A stretch of 64,000 nt of DNA from Desulfosporosinus metallidurans (GTDB taxonomy: Bacteria > Bacillota > Desulfitobacteriia > Desulfitobacteriales > Desulfitobacteriaceae): NCBI RefSeq assembly GCF_001936615.1, contig NZ_MLBF01000019.1:1-64000 (forward strand). Direction: 5' to 3'. A model generated the notes under the pieces. That model searched no databases. It had not been told where the DNA came from and saw only the letters and a list, made by a program, of their open reading frames with translations. The translations under genes and the position numbers were made by a program. Positions 59,794-64,000 of the stretch are shown one piece after another. Positions within the stretch are counted from its first letter, which is position 1. Each line of letters begins with the position of its first letter.

Positions 59794-60502
59794 GGCTTAC
59801 CCCCCTTTTTTCAAAGATCAGATGCAGCTTGCCCGTGTATTCAGCTTCGATGAGTTTCGCTGCCTGCGCTTCGGTAACTACCAGGGTAACCGCCTTGGGG
59901 ATGGGATCGCTGGAAGACTGCTGGTTTTCCGCTTGCTGCTTTCGGACCTGGGCGGTGCTCTGTGTGCGGGCATTCTCCACACTGTAAACCTCCAGTCCTT
60001 TCAGTTCAGGGTAGAGGATAACCTGGGCGGAAGTGCTTTGACTTGCGTCCCCCTCTTTTTTTTGATTTGAAAAGACAGCCACTGTCACAATGTCGCCGCT
60101 TTCTAAATGAGAGGAGAGCCCTGCGGCAATGCTTGGCACACTGATGGTAACCAGCCGTTTATTGTCCCTGGCAATACGGTCCAACTTTTCATCGGCGACA
60201 AAGTCACCGATCTTTTGGGGAAACAGGTAGTCCCCCTTCGCAATGTCAGTCTGCGCGATCTTCCCTTCAGCCAAGACCTTATCTTTGATGACGGCATCGG
60301 GTAAACCGAATTTCCCCACCTCCACCATAGCAAGATATTTACTCTGTATCTTTGTGCCTGCCGGGATGTCCTCCGCAGCCCGAAGCACCATCACTGTCGC
60401 GCCCTTGTCTGCATAAAACTTCGGCAGGAGCAGAAAAGAAATGGCTCCTGCCAGGACAATGCAGAGGACGCTTAAAAATATCCGGTTCTTGATTATCTTC
60501 AA
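59783..60502 (-). CDS. cpaB: CpaB-like SAF-domain protein (set 2)
   Basis: It has 239 residues: a membrane anchor (FLSVLCIVLAGAISFLLLPK), a SAF domain (DIPAGTKIQSKYLAMVEVGK, then IAKGDYLFPQKIGD) and a C-terminal RcpC part (SHLESGDIVTVAVF). It is the first gene of the set 2 operon. Confidence 0.88.
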   Translation of the reverse strand: MKIIKNRIFLSVLCIVLAGAISFLLLPKFYADKGATVMVLRAAEDIPAGTKIQSKYLAMVEVGKFGLPDAVIKDKVLAEGKIAQTDIAKGDYLFPQKIGDFVADEKLDRIARDNKRLVTISVPSIAAGLSSHLESGDIVTVAVFSNQKKEGDASQSTSAQVILYPELKGLEVYSVENARTQSTAQVRKQQAENQQSSSDPIPKAVTLVVTEAQAAKLIEAEYTGKLHLIFEKRGVSHEQ

Positions 60503-60528
60503 CTTATATCATCACTCCTTCAAGGAAT

Positions 60529-61395
60529 TTAGTTTATCTGCATGCCGCTCTGCTGCACCGTACCCTCCATGACGGTTTGAACCTCCATATCAAACTGTTC
60601 AAGCCATCGCTCATCAAGGCTCCAAAAACGGATCAGTTCAGCTACCGTTTTACGAAGTTCACCGATATCCTCTGTTGCTTCCACTCCAAGAACACAAGCT
60701 TTTTCTACAGCAGTAGCAGTCAGACCATCGATAGTTGCTTTAATCATTACATCCTCTTTACTTAAAGATCCGTCTTTACTTTTCAACGATTTTTGCTTCT
60801 CCCGTTCTTTGGCAATCAGATCAATGAGGTTAGTGCCATCGTATACCTCGTCCACTACCTCATTGGAGTTGCGAATATATCCGGCATTAGTAAACTCGCC
60901 ATGGTCATTGGACTGCACATCGTAGCCTACATCCTCATAGTCAATGTTTTCGAAGATTTCTTCCGGCAGATCCGGCGCTTTTTCCTCTACAAAACGGTGT
61001 CCAAGCTCATCTAAATCCGTGACGCCATGCCATATTTCATAGGAGTCGTCTTCAAGGTAGTACGCCTTGTTGATGAGGTCTTTGACCGTAATATCCCCGC
61101 AGTCTGTGAGCAGGGACATGAAATCCTCAGCCTGTTCTTCAGTAAATCCTTTGAACTTATGGGCAAGGAGATTGAGTTCATTGATGTTGGCGCCTCCTGG
61201 AATGTGGTTCTGCAGGTCCTCATATTTTCCGAAGGAGTGACCAATGATCTCATAGCCGCTGTTGTCGAAATCGCTCAATCCGATTTCTCCGGCAGCTTTT
61301 TGAAGCGTTTCCTCTGCCGCGGGAAGCTCAACGTGCACCGCAAGCTGCTGCCCATGTTCATCTTTTTGAGTGTTGCTGATAATTAATTTAAGCAT
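60529..61395 (-). CDS. ArdA-like antirestriction protein, single-repeat form
   Basis: It has 288 residues. The N-terminus has VHVELPAAEETLQKAAGEIG and ANINELNLLAHKFKGFTEEQ, then TVKDLINKAYYLEDDSYEIW and IDYEDVGYDVQSNDHGEFTN, as in the first half of the paralogues at 47537 and 48709. A helical C-terminal part follows in place of the second repeat. The end is QQSGMQIN, a variant of the common tail. AGGAGG precedes the ATG. Confidence 0.65.
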   Translation of the reverse strand: MLKLIISNTQKDEHGQQLAVHVELPAAEETLQKAAGEIGLSDFDNSGYEIIGHSFGKYEDLQNHIPGGANINELNLLAHKFKGFTEEQAEDFMSLLTDCGDITVKDLINKAYYLEDDSYEIWHGVTDLDELGHRFVEEKAPDLPEEIFENIDYEDVGYDVQSNDHGEFTNAGYIRNSNEVVDEVYDGTNLIDLIAKEREKQKSLKSKDGSLSKEDVMIKATIDGLTATAVEKACVLGVEATEDIGELRKTVAELIRFWSLDERWLEQFDMEVQTVMEGTVQQSGMQIN

Positions 61396-61424
61396 TTTTT
61401 TCCTCCTGTTTTTTAAAATAAAAA

Positions 61425-61458
61425 AGTACCTTTCAGTTTTTAAAAACCAAAAGGCACT
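61425..61458 (-). terminator. Terminator-like hairpin between ArdA-like genes
   Basis: AGTGCCTTT and AAAGGTACT (one G-U pair) enclose 16 bases, with TTTTTT following on the minus strand. Confidence 0.6.
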
Positions 61459-61800
61459 ATATCAATTGCTGCTGTGTAGACGGCGGAGTATAGTAGTCGA
61501 AGCAAAATTCCTTTTCATTGCGGGCAATCATACCATATTCTGTTGTCACTGCACCCTCGGCTGCTATCTGATCCCTTCCGTACTGATCAAAGTCAAAACA
61601 GCATAATACCGGTTCAAGGGAATTCATATATCCCCTGCCTGTAATGAGCGCACGGCCATATTCCTCCGGTGATGTCAGTGAGAAATAAAAGTCATAACAG
61701 TCCAGGTTTTGCGAAATGTCTGCCGCCAAGTCAAGGTTTGTGCATTCTTCATATTCAAGGGCAGCCTTGAACTTTGATACCCATGATCAGCTTGCTTATC
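61457..61800 (-). pseudogene. Truncated and frameshifted ArdA-like paralogue
   Basis: The C-terminal part is intact (FKAALEYEECTNLDLAADIS, QNLDCYDFYFSLTSPEEYGR, TTEYGMIARNEKEFCFDY) and matches the end of the protein at 48709. A +1 frame change lies near 61780, after which WSKISKLIMGIK recalls ISKIIDSNMGTK. Homology stops near 61800, where the plus-strand MerR cassette begins. The 5' two thirds of the gene are missing. The end is PPSTQQQLI. Confidence 0.7.
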
Positions 61801-61842
61801 TTACTCCATATAAGGATATGTTAAAATGGTGCTAATAAACCC

Positions 61843-61874
61843 TTGACACCGTACCTAACTACAGACTTTATACT
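61843..61874 (+). promoter_or_regulatory. MerR-type promoter with long spacer
   Basis: TTGACA (61843-61848) and TATACT (61869-61874) are separated by 20 bases, longer than the usual 17 and typical of promoters activated by MerR proteins. The spacer has a GTA-6-TAC partial dyad. It drives the regulator gene itself and the genes after it. Confidence 0.6.
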
Positions 61875-61893
61875 AGACATGTGAGGTGAGCAA

Positions 61894-62310
61894 ATGAATG
61901 GACTGACTATTAGCGAATTAGCTAAAAACGCTGGCGTAAATATCGAGACGATTAGGTATTATGAAAGATTAGGCTTGATATCGGAACCCCCACGAACAAA
62001 ATCTGGTTATCGAATCTTTCCACCTGAAGTGATTCAGCGAATTAGGTTCATAAAACGCTCTCAAGATTTAGGGTTTACTCTTTCGGAAATTAAAAAACTT
62101 CTTAGTATGACTGAGAGCGAAAGTTCTGGTTGTCGGGAAGTTCGGCTATTTGCCTCACAAAAGATAAAGGAGATAGAGTTCAAAATACGTGACCTACAAA
62201 GCATCAAAAGCGTTCTACAAGATTTATCGAGCAGATGTCCCGACCAAGGGCCTGTTCATAGTTGTCCTATTGTAGAAAGGTTGTCGGAAGGAGGTGAGGA
62301 AAATGGCTAA
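61894..62310 (+). CDS. merR: MerR-family metal-responsive regulator, MerR(Hg)-like
   Basis: It has 138 residues: winged HTH (LTISELAKNAGVNIETIRYY, then ERLGLISEPPRTKSGYR), a coiled dimer helix and three Cys in the places of the mercury ligands of MerR (Cys in SGCREV near 82, then RCPDQGPVHSCP, a C-x8-C pair). It probably represses and, with metal bound, activates the promoter at 61843. Hg is the best guess; Cd/Pb variants share part of this pattern. Confidence 0.82.
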   Translation: MNGLTISELAKNAGVNIETIRYYERLGLISEPPRTKSGYRIFPPEVIQRIRFIKRSQDLGFTLSEIKKLLSMTESESSGCREVRLFASQKIKEIEFKIRDLQSIKSVLQDLSSRCPDQGPVHSCPIVERLSEGGEENG

Positions 62311-62575
62311 CAAGAGGCTGATTGAAATTTTTACGGCTGGTTGCTACATCTGTGAGAACGCTGTAAAAGAAATAAAGACTCTAGCTTGTCCCAACTGCGA
62401 AGTGAAGGTATACGACTTAAACAAAAAGTGTGATACTAATGAATGCGTTGAAAAGGCCGAGCAGTACGGCGTTAAATCGGTTCCTGCCGTTGCTATCAAC
62501 GGAAAGTTAGTGGATTGCTGCAGCAACAGGGGAATTGACTATGAAACACTAAAAAGAGCCGGACTAGGTCAATAA
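62303..62575 (+). CDS. Thioredoxin/glutaredoxin-fold Cys-rich protein
   Basis: It has 90 residues from ATG at 62303, after GGAGGTG. It has a thioredoxin-like fold with an active-site-like TAGCYICENAV, a CPNC pair, CDTNEC and the cis-Pro of KSVPAVAINGK. Proteins like this accompany mercury-resistance regulators in Firmicutes and may bind or deliver metal. It overlaps merR by eight bases. Confidence 0.75.
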   Translation: MANKRLIEIFTAGCYICENAVKEIKTLACPNCEVKVYDLNKKCDTNECVEKAEQYGVKSVPAVAINGKLVDCCSNRGIDYETLKRAGLGQ

Positions 62576-62611
62576 ATGTAAACGCCAAGAACGATTTATT
62601 TTAATTGTATG

Positions 62612-62637
62612 GGCCGGGATAGTTTCCCGGTCTTTTT
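62612..62637 (+). terminator. Terminator after the thioredoxin-like gene
   Basis: GGCCGGGA pairs with TCCCGGTC (one G-U pair) and is followed by five T. The metallochaperone gene downstream must be read through or have its own promoter. Confidence 0.75.
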
Positions 62638-62717
62638 AAAAAAGATCTATCAACCGAAGGACAAAAACTGGAGGTCAGTTAAATACACGCAAGTTGTTGT
62701 GAAAGAAGTGTTTGCTC

Positions 62718-63122
62718 ATGATTATTGAACTATCCGCAAATTCAAAAGTAATTCCGGCTTGCCCTGTTTGTAATGGGGTAGGGCAGAAAGTACGTAAGGA
62801 AACAGTTGAACATCAGGTACAACATACCCTTGAAATTGAAGGAGAAGAATATTTTTTCTTGTGTAGAACTCCCGAATGTGAAGTCGCTTATTACACACAA
62901 GACAGTAAGATGACCATTAGTCAAGACCAATTGGTCAACAAGATTTGGTTTAAAAACGTTCCTCCCCCAATTCCAATTTGTTACTGTGCAAATGTTATGG
63001 AGGAGGAAATCTTATATCATGTAGCTGAAGCACAATGCTGTTCAACATTGGAAGATATTAAGAGACATACGGGTGCCAATACAGGGTGTGAATGTCTGAC
63101 TAAAAATCCTGCCGGTGGCTGA
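62718..63122 (+). CDS. CopZ-like iron-sulfur metallochaperone
   Basis: It has 134 residues from ATG at 62718. A zinc-like CPVCNGVGQKV near the N-terminus, YFFLCRTPECEVAYY in the middle and a BFD-type [2Fe-2S] segment (CYCANVMEEEILYHV, then QCCSTLEDIKRHTGANTGCE) match the N-terminal domains of CopZ from Archaeoglobus-type chaperones. These proteins often accompany mer or cop genes. No merA, merT or copper ATPase gene follows in the window. Confidence 0.78.
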   Translation: MIIELSANSKVIPACPVCNGVGQKVRKETVEHQVQHTLEIEGEEYFFLCRTPECEVAYYTQDSKMTISQDQLVNKIWFKNVPPPIPICYCANVMEEEILYHVAEAQCCSTLEDIKRHTGANTGCECLTKNPAGG

Positions 63123-63263
63123 TGTTCATCGGTAGTGCAATCGGTGATTGCCAAAGGTCTTGCTATGAGAGAGAAAAGTCATTCCTAGAAAATAAGATCT
63201 TGGAAAGCAAATGCTGTTTCCATACTATTTTCCTGGTGCTACCAATGAAAACATTTTACTCAT

Positions 63264-64000
63264 TTACATCCCTCCCATCTTTTGTGTGAAGCCTTGCTCC
63301 TGTTCTTGGAACGGTTCATCAATTCTTCGGATCATTCCAAATGCAGTCTGCTTTACACCATCTTCTATCATTTTGTAATTGCCATATTTCTCGTAGTCGA
63401 CAAAGCTATTAATCTCATCGTCAACGAATATATCATATCTGCCGGACTCAAATAGCACATGGTGAGCATAGTCCGTTGCATTGATAACAGAGGCAGGGAT
63501 AAGTTCATACCTATCGAGGTCTTCTGCGATATCCAGCGTATTGCACAAATCCTCCGGCATTTCTGCTTCAAGGGCAGCGAGAAGCTTCGTTACCATTCCC
63601 TCGTTTGGCATGTCTTTAATTTTCTGCGCCAGCTTGTTGAGAGAATAGATGTCCCCATCCATATGAAGCCTGGCTGATAGGTTTGCGATCGGACAGTCAA
63701 AATCCGCAATTTCACACTCTTCAAAATGTTTTACCCGCAGTTGATCTCTTACCTGACGCAAGGCAATATCCGATGTTGGCAGTTTGAGGGTGTAGGGGTC
63801 ATCCAGCCTATCAAAGCTGTACTGAGATATGAGCTTGAGCTTGAAAATATAATCCTTATCGGCATTCACATCGGGCAGCGTGATCCCATCATAGATGCGC
63901 TCTATGCTGCCGCCGGTCTTTGCCACATATCCTGCTGCGGTATAGCAGCCGGAGTTGTTTGCCTCATATTCTGTTGCGACCCTTTCATAATCCACATAAG
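63264..64000 (-). CDS. ArdA-like antirestriction protein, 5' end outside the window
   Basis: At least 244 residues are visible: DYERVATEYEANNSGCYTAA near the left, a repeat with LKLPTSDIALRQVRDQLRVK, then DTLDIAEDLDRYELIPASVI, INATDYAHHVLFESGRYD and QTAFGMIRRIDEPF. It matches the second half of the paralogue at 48709. The C-terminus EQEQGFTQKMGGM has the common tail. The gene continues past base 64000. The gap 63123-63263 before it shows no gene. Confidence 0.7.
   Translation of the reverse strand, partial: YVDYERVATEYEANNSGCYTAAGYVAKTGGSIERIYDGITLPDVNADKDYIFKLKLISQYSFDRLDDPYTLKLPTSDIALRQVRDQLRVKHFEECEIADFDCPIANLSARLHMDGDIYSLNKLAQKIKDMPNEGMVTKLLAALEAEMPEDLCNTLDIAEDLDRYELIPASVINATDYAHHVLFESGRYDIFVDDEINSFVDYEKYGNYKMIEDGVKQTAFGMIRRIDEPFQEQEQGFTQKMGGM

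Overview
The window looks like the chromosome of a low- to mid-GC Gram-positive bacterium of the class Clostridia (a Peptococcaceae-like host would fit) carrying a large integrative and conjugative element (ICE). The evidence is AGGAGG-type ribosome sites throughout, Flp-like pilins, SpoVG- and AbrB-type small regulators, Hanks-type kinases of the YrzF kind, and accessory proteins otherwise typical of clostridial ICEs. Species identity is inference. No integrase, rRNA or tRNA gene is visible, so the ICE continues beyond the right edge.

Region A (1-9.0 kb) is chromosome-like and almost all on the minus strand: an exported small protein with a PhoP/PhoR-like two-component system, a broken CadA-type metal ATPase abutting a b-type cytochrome, two YrzF-like protein kinases (one interrupted by a stop codon), a DedA membrane protein, a frameshifted small membrane protein, a cation diffusion facilitator and an unknown membrane protein. 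A 23-bp perfect palindrome (9024-9076) and a stretch with a gene remnant (to 9.8 kb) separate this from the ICE.

Region B (9.8-30 kb) is the conjugation core, transcribed leftwards. It holds a winged-helix protein, a VirD4 coupling ATPase, a toprim protein, a MobP-type relaxase with Sel1 repeats and its accessory protein, a probable oriT, an opposite-strand HipA-like kinase, a group of small accessory proteins, an M23 peptidase, VirB4, a VirB4-N-like protein, a PrgI/VirB3-like protein, a VirB6/TrbL-like protein and a VirB2-like pilin. HEPN, nucleotidyltransferase and VbhA-like genes lie among them.

Region C (30-42.2 kb) and region E (50.4-60.5 kb) are two separate Tad/Flp (type IVc) pilus gene sets. 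Each has CpaB, CpaE-like, CpaF, TadB, TadC, TadE/TadG-like pseudopilins, Flp-like pilin sequence, a prepilin peptidase and a very large exported protein. The two exported proteins share a C-terminal domain. In set 1 an XRE/ImmA-IrrE/PIN-like module sits between two partial copies of the pilin-peptidase junction.

Region D (42.3-50.4 kb) and region F (60.5-64 kb) hold accessory, probably anti-defence genes: SpoVG-like, YodL-like, LPD28-like and AbrB-like proteins, a DNA adenine methylase and at least five ArdA-like paralogues. One paralogue is cut short next to a small plus-strand MerR-regulated metal cassette.

The most striking pattern is a short Gln/Glu-rich tail ending in a Gly-Met-x-Met/Leu-like motif at the C-terminus of about a dozen otherwise unrelated accessory proteins, but not of the secretion-machine proteins. 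A working model is that the element transfers DNA through its T4SS, may use Tad pili for contact, and may tag anti-defence proteins for delivery with the DNA. Several genes carry single-base disruptions at homopolymers, so either decay or base-calling error must be kept in mind.
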